From positions 62,001 through 126,000 of the forward strand of contig DAOPJV010000003.1 in the NCBI GenBank assembly GCA_035399845.1: a stretch of 64,000 bases of DNA, in the 5' to 3' direction. Position 1 is the first letter of the stretch; each line of letters begins with the position of its first letter. Made by a program: the position numbers and the translations under genes. The notes beneath the pieces were generated by a model. That model was not told where the DNA came from. It saw only the letters and a program-made list of their open reading frames with translations, and did not search any database. Source of the DNA: ECT2AJA-110-A sp035399845. GTDB taxonomy: Bacteria; Planctomycetota; Phycisphaerae; UBA1845; UTPLA1. This document shows positions 43,431 to 50,964 of the stretch, piece after piece.

Positions 43431-44318
43431 ATGGACGCGACGCCCCGTGACATCAAGCTGCAGCTCGCCTGGCGGGATCACGATCGCCACTGGCGCGACA
43501 ATCGATACGTCTATCCCGTCATCTCCCGCCGCAGCCGGGGCCTGAGCGTCGGCGTAAACCTGAATCCCGACAAGGCCTGCAACTTCGACTGCATCTACTG
43601 CCAGGTGGATCGATCCGCGCCCTCCGCGATCCGCAAGGTTGACCTCGATATCGTCCGGGCCGAACTGACGGACCTGCTCGATCGGGCCATCGCCGGCTCT
43701 CTGTTCAACGACGCGCCCTTCGATGTATTGCCCGCCGATCAACGCGTCGTTCGTGATATCGCGTTCAGCGGAGACGGCGAACCAACGACGTTTGCGAAAT
43801 TCGATGCGGCCGTCAGCCTCGCCGCCGAGCTGAAGGCGGCGCGCGGGCTCGACGACACGAAGATCGTCCTGATTACCGACGCGTGCTACCTGACGAAACC
43901 GACAGTGCGCCAGGGGCTGGCGATCATGGACGAGAACAACGGAGAAATCTGGGCGAAACTCGACGCCGGAACGCAGGCGTATTACGCCGCGATCAATCGA
44001 CCCAACTATCCGCTGTCGCACGTCCTGGAGAACATTCTGGACGCGGCCCGCGCGCGCCCGATCGTCATTCAGTCCCTCTGGATGCGCGTTCATGGCGAGC
44101 CCCCGCCCGACGCGGAAGTCCGGGCATTCTGCGATCGCATTCGCGAACTGCTGGAGGCCGGCGCCCGCATCAGGCTGATCCAGGTCTACACGATCGCCCG
44201 GGAAACGACCGAGCCCTGGGCGACGGCCCTGGCCCCGGAAGAACTGAGCCGCGTCGCAGGCGCCATCGAGACGGAAACGGGCATGGACATCGAATCATTC
44301 GGCGGCGCCATCGGCTGA
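43431..44318 (+). CDS. Radical SAM protein
   Basis: 295 residues from the ATG at 43431. The 4Fe-4S cluster motif C-N-F-D-C-I-Y-C is near residue 49 in the sequence N-P-D-K-A-C-N-F-D-C. G-D-G-E-P-T follows as the SAM-binding G-E motif (near 121). K-L-D-A-G-T-Q-A-Y-Y and I-Q-V-Y-T-I-A-R-E-T-T-E are later conserved strands. The layout matches the short stand-alone radical SAM proteins often annotated only as such (Elp3/MiaB-unrelated, close to the MoaA-like YfkA/WYL-linked group). Substrate unknown. Confidence 0.9.
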   Translation: MDATPRDIKLQLAWRDHDRHWRDNRYVYPVISRRSRGLSVGVNLNPDKACNFDCIYCQVDRSAPSAIRKVDLDIVRAELTDLLDRAIAGSLFNDAPFDVLPADQRVVRDIAFSGDGEPTTFAKFDAAVSLAAELKAARGLDDTKIVLITDACYLTKPTVRQGLAIMDENNGEIWAKLDAGTQAYYAAINRPNYPLSHVLENILDAARARPIVIQSLWMRVHGEPPPDAEVRAFCDRIRELLEAGARIRLIQVYTIARETTEPWATALAPEELSRVAGAIETETGMDIESFGGAIG

Positions 44319-44652
44319 CGAGCCCGCCGTCGCTCCCCTCGGAATCGTCGTCGCGCATTGTGTTCGCGAGACGTTCCCGCCGGACATACTCGGACGCGCC
44401 CAGCCCCGGGGACGGCTGAGACTGATCGCACAGGCGCAGGAACGGCCGCAGGCGCCGAGAAGATCGCCGTTGCAGTCTCATCCGCCCCCATGGGGACACC
44501 GGATCGTCCGGCGTCCACATTTCTCCCGACGGGGCGCGTTCCCGAGACCTGCGGTCATGAACAGTTTGTTCACATGCTTTCCATTGCCACCCGATGGATG
44601 TTGGGAAACTGCAACATCCCACGGGGGAATTTGCGCAGCGATCAGGGACGTT
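44319..44652. other. Intergenic region with an inverted repeat ahead of the HD-GYP gene
   Basis: 334 bases. The perfect 8-bp inverted repeat GGATGTTG (44596-44603) / CAACATCC (44612-44619) around GGAAACTG lies 33 bases upstream of the HD-GYP start. I looked for the conserved core of c-di-GMP riboswitches and did not see it. Confidence 0.5.
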
Positions 44653-46293
44653 ATGTCAGTATTGACGAGTCAACACGCATCGACAGGCCCCGCCGAAACG
44701 GGCGGTGTCTTCGTCGGCTGGGATCGCCCCCCCGTCGCGCTGGTGATCGACGCCGACGCTGACACGCGGGCCACCTGCGCGTCGATCCTCGATCGTCAGG
44801 GCTGGCGCGTGCACATGTCCGAGTCGGCGGCCGACGGCGTCGATCGATGCGAAGTGGTCAACCCCGACTTCATCATCCTCGATGGCGCGCTCAGCGGCCC
44901 CGACAATCGCAATATCATCGAGCAGTTCCGATCCAGGCCCGCAACGGAACTGATTCCGATCGTCATGTTCGTCAACAGCGATGACTCGGAGACCGTCAAA
45001 CGCGGTCTCGCAATGGGCGCCGACACCGTGGTCGCCAAACCGGTGGATCCGGAGGAATTCGACCTGCGGGTTCGATCGCTGTCGCGACTGCATCGCATTT
45101 GGCGCGAACTCCAGGACGAACGCAGCGTTCTGGGCGAGCAGACGCGCATCCTCAGTCTGCTTCTTGATCTCAGCGCCCTGCTGGCCCGAACGGAAGACCT
45201 CGACACGATCCTCGCCAAGACGATTGCAACCGCGTCGGAGATGACGTTCTGCCGACGCATTTCCATCATGCTGCCGAACGCCGATCGATCCGAGCTCTTC
45301 ATCGCGGCGGGCCAGGGCATCGATGAACGAGTCCGCCGCAACGTTCGGCTCGGCATCGGCGAGTCCATCGCGGGGCGCGTGTTCATGACCGGGGAGGCGA
45401 TCGTCCTGAACTCCCAGCGGGACGCCGCCCAGTTTCTTGACGAACGTGACCTTCGCGTCTTCAGCGGGCTGCCCATGATGTGCACGCCGCTCTGCGCGTC
45501 GGAACGCGTCATCGGCGTCCTCAACCTCACGGATCGATTCCACGAGCGGCCGTTCACGCCCAATGAAACGGGCTTCATGAACCTGCTGACGAACTGCACC
45601 GCCTCGGCGATTCAGAATGTGCGCACGCGCCGGGCGCGGGACGAGGCGCGGGACTCCATCGTCATCGCCCTGGCGAAGCTCGCCGAACATCGCGACGACG
45701 ACACGGGCAAGCATCTCGATCGCGTGACGGTCTTCTCAATGCGACTTGCCGAAGCGCTCCGCAGGACGCCGCATTTCAGCGGCGTCATCGACGACGATTT
45801 CATGTGGAACCTCCAGCGCGCGGCGCCACTGCATGACATCGGCAAAGTCGCAATCCCCGACGCCATCCTGCTGAAACCCGGACGACTGACTGACACGGAA
45901 ATGAACGTGATGCGCACCCATACGCAGGTCGGCGCCGAGACGATTCGCTCGCTGCTCGATCGGGCGCCGGACTCCGGCTTCCTGAAGATGGCGGAGGAGA
46001 TCTCCGTCGGGCACCATGAATGGTGGGACGGAACCGGCTATCCCAATCGAATTGCAGGGGAGGAGATCCCCCTCTCGGCGAGAATTCTCGCGCTGGCCGA
46101 CGTGTATGACGCGCTTCGGACCGAACGGGTCTACAAGCGCGGAATGTCCCATCGCAAGGCCGTCGAAATCATCGAATCAGAATCCGGAACCCACTTCGAT
46201 CCGCATGTCGTCGAAGCGTTCCTGAAGCTCGAAGCGACGTTTGAGCGACTCGCTCGCGAACTATCGGATCCATCGCCCGATCCGCGTCGCTGA
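44653..46293 (+). CDS. Receiver-GAF-HD-GYP cyclic-di-GMP phosphodiesterase
   Basis: 546 residues from the ATG at 44653 (AGGGA upstream). Receiver domain (28-145) with D34-A-D36 acidic pair, phospho-acceptor D77 and K129. GAF domain (about 168-325) follows, ending F-M-N-L-L-T-N-C-T-A-S-A-I. The HD-GYP domain (335-535) has H394-D395-I-G-K, H454-H-E456 and G460-T-G-Y-P464, then L-A-D-V-Y-D-A-L-R-T-E-R-V-Y-K. It hydrolyses c-di-GMP, probably under control of phosphorylation and a GAF-bound signal. The PilZ protein at the window start is a plausible reader of the same messenger. Confidence 0.96.
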   Translation: MSVLTSQHASTGPAETGGVFVGWDRPPVALVIDADADTRATCASILDRQGWRVHMSESAADGVDRCEVVNPDFIILDGALSGPDNRNIIEQFRSRPATELIPIVMFVNSDDSETVKRGLAMGADTVVAKPVDPEEFDLRVRSLSRLHRIWRELQDERSVLGEQTRILSLLLDLSALLARTEDLDTILAKTIATASEMTFCRRISIMLPNADRSELFIAAGQGIDERVRRNVRLGIGESIAGRVFMTGEAIVLNSQRDAAQFLDERDLRVFSGLPMMCTPLCASERVIGVLNLTDRFHERPFTPNETGFMNLLTNCTASAIQNVRTRRARDEARDSIVIALAKLAEHRDDDTGKHLDRVTVFSMRLAEALRRTPHFSGVIDDDFMWNLQRAAPLHDIGKVAIPDAILLKPGRLTDTEMNVMRTHTQVGAETIRSLLDRAPDSGFLKMAEEISVGHHEWWDGTGYPNRIAGEEIPLSARILALADVYDALRTERVYKRGMSHRKAVEIIESESGTHFDPHVVEAFLKLEATFERLARELSDPSPDPRR

Positions 46294-46324
46294 CGCCGCG
46301 TTCATCCCGTCGAACGACGAGCGG

Positions 46325-47395
46325 CTACCTGTCCAACCTGTAAAGATATCCCATCTCTTCGCGCCGCGCCTGCGTCCCGTCGTGAACAGCGAATTTGGCG
46401 CCGGACCACATGGATACGGCGGCGTAGGCGCCGCTCTTCGACACCGCGTAGAACTTCAGGTCGTAATCGGGGCGACCGTCCTTGCGGCGCAGACGCGGCT
46501 CCGTGTGATCCGCGATTCGTTCCAGCACGATTCGGCACGCCGCCTCCGGAGAAGCGCCGCGACGCATCTCATCGACGATCTGAAACGACGAGCAGTTCTG
46601 CAGATTCGCTTCTCCGCGCCCCGTTGAACCGGCGGCGCCCACCTGATTGTCGACATAGAGCCCGGCGCCGATGATCGGAGAATCACCGACGCGCCCGGGA
46701 ATCTTGTAGGACAGGCCGCTCGTCGTGGTGACACCTGCGATGTCGCCCTGGGGATCGACGGCGCAGCAGTTGATCGTGCCGTAGGTGAAGGGGATCGCCG
46801 CCGGACCGGCGCCGCCGCCCTCGTTCTTTTCCGGCGAAAGCCAGTCATCATTGTTCGAATGCGTCTCCTTCCAGCGCAGCCAGATTTCGCGGGCCTTGTC
46901 CGTCAGCAGTTCCTCTTCCCGGAACCCGTGCGCCCTGGCGAATCGCAGCGCGCCCTCGCCGACAATGAGCACGTGATCCGTCCGCTTCATGACGAGCCGC
47001 GCAACGCGAGACGGATTGCGAATGTTCCGCAGCGCCGCGACGCCGCCGGCCTTGTGCGTCGGTCCGTCCATACAGCAGGCGTCCAGCTCCACGACGCCGT
47101 CCTCATTGGGAAGGCCGCCGAGTCCGACGGAATGGTCATTCGGATCATCTTCGACCCGGACGACGCCTTCGATGACGGCGTCGAGCGGCGACGCCCCCGA
47201 CTGAAGCTGGCGCATCGCCTCGGAGACGGCGGGGATCCCGTTCGCGCTCGCTATGACGACGGGCCGTCTACCACTGGCGCCATCGGAGGCCGTCTCAGCG
47301 CGGGCGAGTGGGTCGCTGGAGATCAGACCGCCGGCGACGGCGGCGGTCGAGGCCTGAATAAAGGCGCGACGATTGAGGTCGGATCCGGCGGACAT
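46325..47395 (-). CDS. Tat-exported N(4)-(beta-N-acetylglucosaminyl)-L-asparaginase (glycosylasparaginase)
   Basis: 356 residues. Twin-arginine signal N8-R-R-A-F-I-Q then A-A-V-A-G-G-L. Ntn-hydrolase of the glycosylasparaginase type: D109-D/M-G-P-T-H-K-A-G-G-V-A-A-L loop, Y205-G206-T207-I-N-C-C, where autocleavage before T207 exposes the nucleophilic Thr, and G-R-V-G-D-S-P-I-I-G-A-G-L-Y-V-D plus G-S-T-G-R-G-E near 250-275. It splits the GlcNAc-Asn bond of glycoproteins or related amides outside the cytoplasm. An AGGAG ribosome site precedes the ATG; a very GC-rich palindrome lies just upstream. Confidence 0.94.
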   Translation of the reverse strand: MSAGSDLNRRAFIQASTAAVAGGLISSDPLARAETASDGASGRRPVVIASANGIPAVSEAMRQLQSGASPLDAVIEGVVRVEDDPNDHSVGLGGLPNEDGVVELDACCMDGPTHKAGGVAALRNIRNPSRVARLVMKRTDHVLIVGEGALRFARAHGFREEELLTDKAREIWLRWKETHSNNDDWLSPEKNEGGGAGPAAIPFTYGTINCCAVDPQGDIAGVTTTSGLSYKIPGRVGDSPIIGAGLYVDNQVGAAGSTGRGEANLQNCSSFQIVDEMRRGASPEAACRIVLERIADHTEPRLRRKDGRPDYDLKFYAVSKSGAYAAVSMWSGAKFAVHDGTQARREEMGYLYRLDR

Positions 47396-47416
47396 GAGTT
47401 TGGGCTCCTATTTTCC

Positions 47417-47436
47417 CGGGGGCCCCCCGGGGGGCG
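47417..47436. other. Overlapping GC palindromes in the leader of the glycosylasparaginase gene
   Basis: GGGGGCCCCC and CCCCCCGGGGGG overlap, giving a very stable hairpin about 10 bases upstream of the ribosome site of the minus-strand gene. It could occlude translation or simply be a run of G/C. Confidence 0.5.
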
Positions 47437-47643
47437 ACGACACGACGGCCCACGTCGCCGTGGCTGGTTGCGGGCCGGCGTTCGGCGTCGTATCGTCGGT
47501 CCTCACCAACAGGGCGGAAATGTCGGCTCGGCCCCATCGAGAGAGGAAACTATCGGACATTACCGGGCCGGTCTCCGGGCGACCAGGCGCCGTGAATTCC
47601 CCCATGTTACGCTAACCGACCTCTGAACGCTGGGTCTAATTCC

Positions 47644-48261
47644 ATGAGCAAGGCGAAGCACATCTCGGACGAAGCGCGGGCGCGGGAGCGTCAGCAGGAC
47701 GCCTCGGATGTCGTCGCGACGCTCGACGGCCGGCTGGAGGCGTTCGATCTGCTCATCGAACGCTATCAGCGACGCGCCGTCAGCGTTTCCTATCGCCTGC
47801 TCGGGAATATCCAGGACGCCCAGGACGTATGTCAGCGGGCGTTCGTCAAGGCCTTCAAGTCGCTGGCGACACTGAAGGACCCGGAGTTGTTCGGATCGTG
47901 GCTCATGCGAATCGTGTCCAACCTGTCGCTCAACTACCGGCGGGATCGCAGACCGCATCTGTCGCTCGCGATGAGCGAAGGCGATGCGGGTGTGCCGGAA
48001 GCGGTCGCGATGACGGGCCGCACGGAAGGCGATTCGCCGAGCGCCGCGATGGAAACGAACGAGGCCGAATCGGCCATTCGGGAGGCGATGGACCAGCTTC
48101 CGGAAAAGCAGCGCATGGCGCTCGTGCTGTTCGCCATCGAGAAGATGCCGCAGAAGGATGTGGCGGAAATCATGGAATGCAGCATCGAAATGGTGAAATG
48201 GAACGTGTTTCAGGCGCGAAAGACGCTGAAAGAAGCCCTCGCGCATTTGATTGAAGAATGA
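47644..48261 (+). CDS. ECF-type sigma factor
   Basis: 205 residues. Region 2 (about 45-112): Y-R-L-L-G-N-I-Q-D-A-Q-D-V-C-Q-R-A-F-V-K-A-F, W-L-M-R-I-V-S-N-L-S-L-N-Y-R-R. Region 4 (about 145-200): L-P-E-K-Q-R-M-A-L-V-L-F, V-A-E-I-M-E-C-S-I-E-M-V-K-W. The linker between them is long and acidic. The stop overlaps the anti-sigma start by four bases, the standard arrangement for an autoregulated ECF unit. Target promoters were not found. Confidence 0.95.
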   Translation: MSKAKHISDEARARERQQDASDVVATLDGRLEAFDLLIERYQRRAVSVSYRLLGNIQDAQDVCQRAFVKAFKSLATLKDPELFGSWLMRIVSNLSLNYRRDRRPHLSLAMSEGDAGVPEAVAMTGRTEGDSPSAAMETNEAESAIREAMDQLPEKQRMALVLFAIEKMPQKDVAEIMECSIEMVKWNVFQARKTLKEALAHLIEE

Positions 48262-48974
48262 AAACAAACCCCTCGGACATCCTTGAACTTATCAGCCGCG
48301 GCGACGCCGATCCGCTGACGCCCGACGAACGCGTTGTCGTCGATCGCGCGATCGCGGCTGATCCAGGCCTGGCGCGGGAACGCGACGCCTACGCCCGGCT
48401 CGACACCCTGCTGGCGCGTTTCGCCCTGTTGCCGGCCAGCGTCGACTGGGAAGAGCTCTCGGGCGACATCACGGCGATGATCCGCGAGGAAGCCGCCGCG
48501 ACACAGGCGCAGGAAGATGATGACGCGCTCATCGAGGCCGTCAGTCGTCCCCTGCCGCCGGTCGATTGGAAGGCGTTCCACGCGCGCGTCGCCTCCGCCG
48601 TACGCGAGGAAGCGGCACAGGCCGAGCGCGAGCGGACCATCAGGTGGCCGGCGATCTTCTCGTGGGTCGCGCCGCTGGCGGCGGCCGCCATGATCGCGAT
48701 CGTCGTGTGGGGCCCGTTCAGTCCGTCGAAGGATCCGGGGCGCGGCGCGAATCCGATTCACTCGCCCGTCGCCGTCGTCGAGGTTGAGCTGGACGCCCCG
48801 TCCGCCGGCGGCGTGGTTGCGATCGCCTTCGACGAAACGGCGCCCGACGAGGAACCGATGGATCCGAACCTGATTCCGGGCGGCACTGTCATTGTCAACG
48901 GCGGCTGGCCAACGATGGACACGCCGACGATGGAGTCGCCCACCGTCATCGATGTGGACAGCTACTACTACTAA
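48258..48974 (+). CDS. Anti-sigma factor (membrane, non-zinc type)
   Basis: 238 residues, starting in the ATGA overlap with the sigma gene. The cytoplasmic N-terminus has two short repeats (L-T-P-D-E-R-V-V-V-D-R-A-I-A-A-D-P and a V-D-W-E/K-A-F segment) rather than the zinc HxxxCxxC motif. A single membrane segment is at about 132-149 and an acidic periplasmic tail ends S-Y-Y-Y. It would hold the sigma factor at the membrane until a signal is received. Assignment rests on position, topology and coupling rather than on a conserved motif. Confidence 0.8.
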   Translation: MKTNPSDILELISRGDADPLTPDERVVVDRAIAADPGLARERDAYARLDTLLARFALLPASVDWEELSGDITAMIREEAAATQAQEDDDALIEAVSRPLPPVDWKAFHARVASAVREEAAQAERERTIRWPAIFSWVAPLAAAAMIAIVVWGPFSPSKDPGRGANPIHSPVAVVEVELDAPSAGGVVAIAFDETAPDEEPMDPNLIPGGTVIVNGGWPTMDTPTMESPTVIDVDSYYY

Positions 48975-49004
48975 GCCGTCTGATCGATCGGAATTGTAAT
49001 CTGC

Positions 49005-49032
49005 ACGCAGGTCGCCCGCGGGCGATCTGCGT
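49005..49032. other. Strong hairpin between the anti-sigma and STN genes
   Basis: ACGCAG-g-TCGCCC-GC-GGGCGA-t-CTGCGT, flanked on both sides by TTGTAAT. There is no T-run at its foot, so it could be an attenuator, RNA-stability element or weak terminator rather than a classic one. Confidence 0.6.
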
Positions 49033-49124
49033 TGTAATTTGTCGACAGCTTGAACATCCGCCCGATGGCGACGCCGCAAGCGTCGATCGGCGGCGCAGAC
49101 AATCGGCACGAAAGGAACTCAACG

Positions 49125-50267
49125 ATGCCCGGCTTCCTGAATGGAATCTCCGTGCGAACCCTCGCCCTCTCGCTCGCGCTGACGCTCCTCGCCGGCGCCT
49201 TTCACACGCGGCCCGTGTTCGCCGACGACGGCAGCGCCGCGGTGTCACAGGCGCTCGACCAGGTCATTGACAGCTTTCAGACAACGGAGTCTCCCGTCGC
49301 TGACGCTCTGGCCGAAGTCGGCCGCGCAGCCGGCGTGACGATCGACGCCGATCCCAACGCGCTCGACCTGCTGCCCTGGGGCGAAAAGACGAAGCTCAAG
49401 GGAATCAACGTTCGCGCCGCCTCGCTGCGGACGATCCTGCCGCAGATCCTCGAGCCGCTTGGCCTGGAATACAGCGTTCAGGGCGACGCCGTCGTCGTGA
49501 CGGCGAGCGAACCGCTCAAGCGCATCAACCGACGCGCCACTTGGAACGACCTGAAGACGCTCCAGCGCGCGAACACCACGGAATGGTCCCCGGAGTCGAC
49601 GAAGGAATTCGTCATCCGCTATCGCATCACGAGCAAAGTCGATGCGCCGGCGCTGCTCGCCGAGCAGATGGCCAAATCGTCCGGCGGAACCGTGGCCATG
49701 GTCCTTGAAGACGCCGCCGCCGCCCTCGGCTGGGTCTGGTTCCCCAACGAAGATCACATCGTCATTCGGACCGTCCAGGCGCAGACGGCCAACTACATGT
49801 CCCGCCGCGTGACGGTCCAGTACACGAACGAACCCCTGGCCGACATCCTGCTGGATCTGGCCAATCGCGCGGAAACGCCCATCAACTTCGAGCCGGGCAT
49901 GATGCTGAAGCTGCCGTCGGAAACGGCGCGACACACGTCGCTGGCCCTGCGCAACAATTCGATTCGACAGGGATTTGAACTGCTGAGCGCCCACACGGGC
50001 ATTCGCTACTCGATTCAGCGCGGCGGTATCAACGTGAGCCTGTCAGACGTGATCACCCGCGCGTCGGGTCCGTCAGTCCCCATCTCGCTGCGCTCGCCCT
50101 ACGTCGGAAAGATCACTGTCCCGGGTCCCGACAAGTCCTACGCTTTCGACATCCTGCTTCGCGAAGACGATCTGCCGCAGGATATCCTCGACTATCGCAG
50201 GCAACTCATCGAGGAGTACATCGAGAAGATGCGCGCCGAACTGCAGTCGATCGAATCGGAGGAATAG
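49125..50267 (+). CDS. Exported STN-domain protein (secretin/TonB short N-terminal domain)
   Basis: 380 residues from the ATG at 49125 with AAAGGA upstream. Signal peptide (1-33). Two STN-type modules: P-V-A-D-A-L-A-E-V-G-R-A-A-G-V-T-I-D...V-Q-G-D-A-V-V-V-T-A (about 55-130) and N-E-P-L-A-D-I-L-L-D-L-A-N-R-A...I-R-Y-S-I-Q (about 250-310). No secretin channel or beta-barrel follows; the chain ends with a charged helix. Since it lies just after an ECF/anti-sigma pair, it may be the periplasmic signal input to that pair, as the STN domain is in FecA/FpvA. That link is inference. Confidence 0.85.
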   Translation: MPGFLNGISVRTLALSLALTLLAGAFHTRPVFADDGSAAVSQALDQVIDSFQTTESPVADALAEVGRAAGVTIDADPNALDLLPWGEKTKLKGINVRAASLRTILPQILEPLGLEYSVQGDAVVVTASEPLKRINRRATWNDLKTLQRANTTEWSPESTKEFVIRYRITSKVDAPALLAEQMAKSSGGTVAMVLEDAAAALGWVWFPNEDHIVIRTVQAQTANYMSRRVTVQYTNEPLADILLDLANRAETPINFEPGMMLKLPSETARHTSLALRNNSIRQGFELLSAHTGIRYSIQRGGINVSLSDVITRASGPSVPISLRSPYVGKITVPGPDKSYAFDILLREDDLPQDILDYRRQLIEEYIEKMRAELQSIESEE

Positions 50268-50287
50268 GCCGGGAGACGCGAGATCGC

Positions 50288-50833
50288 CTACAGGGCCAGA
50301 CTGTCCATCAGCGTCAGCAGTGTCCCTTGGGCGCCCGATTCGAGGGCGATCGTTGTCGTCGCCGGACACGTTCCGACGCTGGTCGCATAGCCGCCTTCGC
50401 CGCCGAGAAGCGTCACTTCGATGCGATAGGGATCGTAGGAGCAGTCGCTCAGCACACCACTGACTTCAGTGAACCCGACGGACGAGAAATACTGCTGAAG
50501 CAGCACGATCTCGATCGGACTGAGGACGCGCGGCCCGATGACGCGATCGACGGCGCAATACTGAATGCCGTTGATGTCAATCTGATCCGCCGCGTCGCAA
50601 CCGGCAAACGCCGCCAGGACCGGCTCCGTCACTGTCATATCAAGGATATAGAACCCCGGGGCAAACTGCGTGATCGTCGCCGCCTTCGTACCCATGCGCG
50701 GCTGCTCGCTGTTCACGAGGTACTCGAAACGCGAAAAAGGAACGCCTCGGGGATTCGGAATGCAGGCCGATGAAGTCGCGAGGGGCGCGACCAGCAGCAT
50801 CGCCAACATCAACTTCTGCCGCTTCGTTCGCAT
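50288..50833 (-). CDS. Lipoprotein of unknown function
   Basis: 181 residues from M-R-T-K-R-Q-K at 50833, with GGAGAG upstream. Signal with A-T-S-S-A-C cleavage site (Cys near 24). The mature chain has several Cys (C-D-A-A, Y-C-A, D-C-S-Y, T-C-P) that could form disulfides. Its last part is rich in small beta-strand residues. No family recognised. It is convergent with the STN gene, 20 bases from its stop. Confidence 0.78.
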   Translation of the reverse strand: MRTKRQKLMLAMLLVAPLATSSACIPNPRGVPFSRFEYLVNSEQPRMGTKAATITQFAPGFYILDMTVTEPVLAAFAGCDAADQIDINGIQYCAVDRVIGPRVLSPIEIVLLQQYFSSVGFTEVSGVLSDCSYDPYRIEVTLLGGEGGYATSVGTCPATTTIALESGAQGTLLTLMDSLAL

Positions 50834-50964
50834 TGATTCTCTCCGATGCTGAGACGTTGGGCCCATACCAGCCATCATAGGCGACGAGCAACGCCCCGCA
50901 AATTCGAAGTGGCCCCCCCATGAATCGACACACGCGCGCGATTCGTTCAGGCCGTCGCTCCAGG

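Noticed and set aside
44319..44652. Cyclic-di-GMP riboswitch ahead of the HD-GYP gene
   Set aside because: The conserved core of class I or II c-di-GMP riboswitches was not found; only a short inverted repeat is present.
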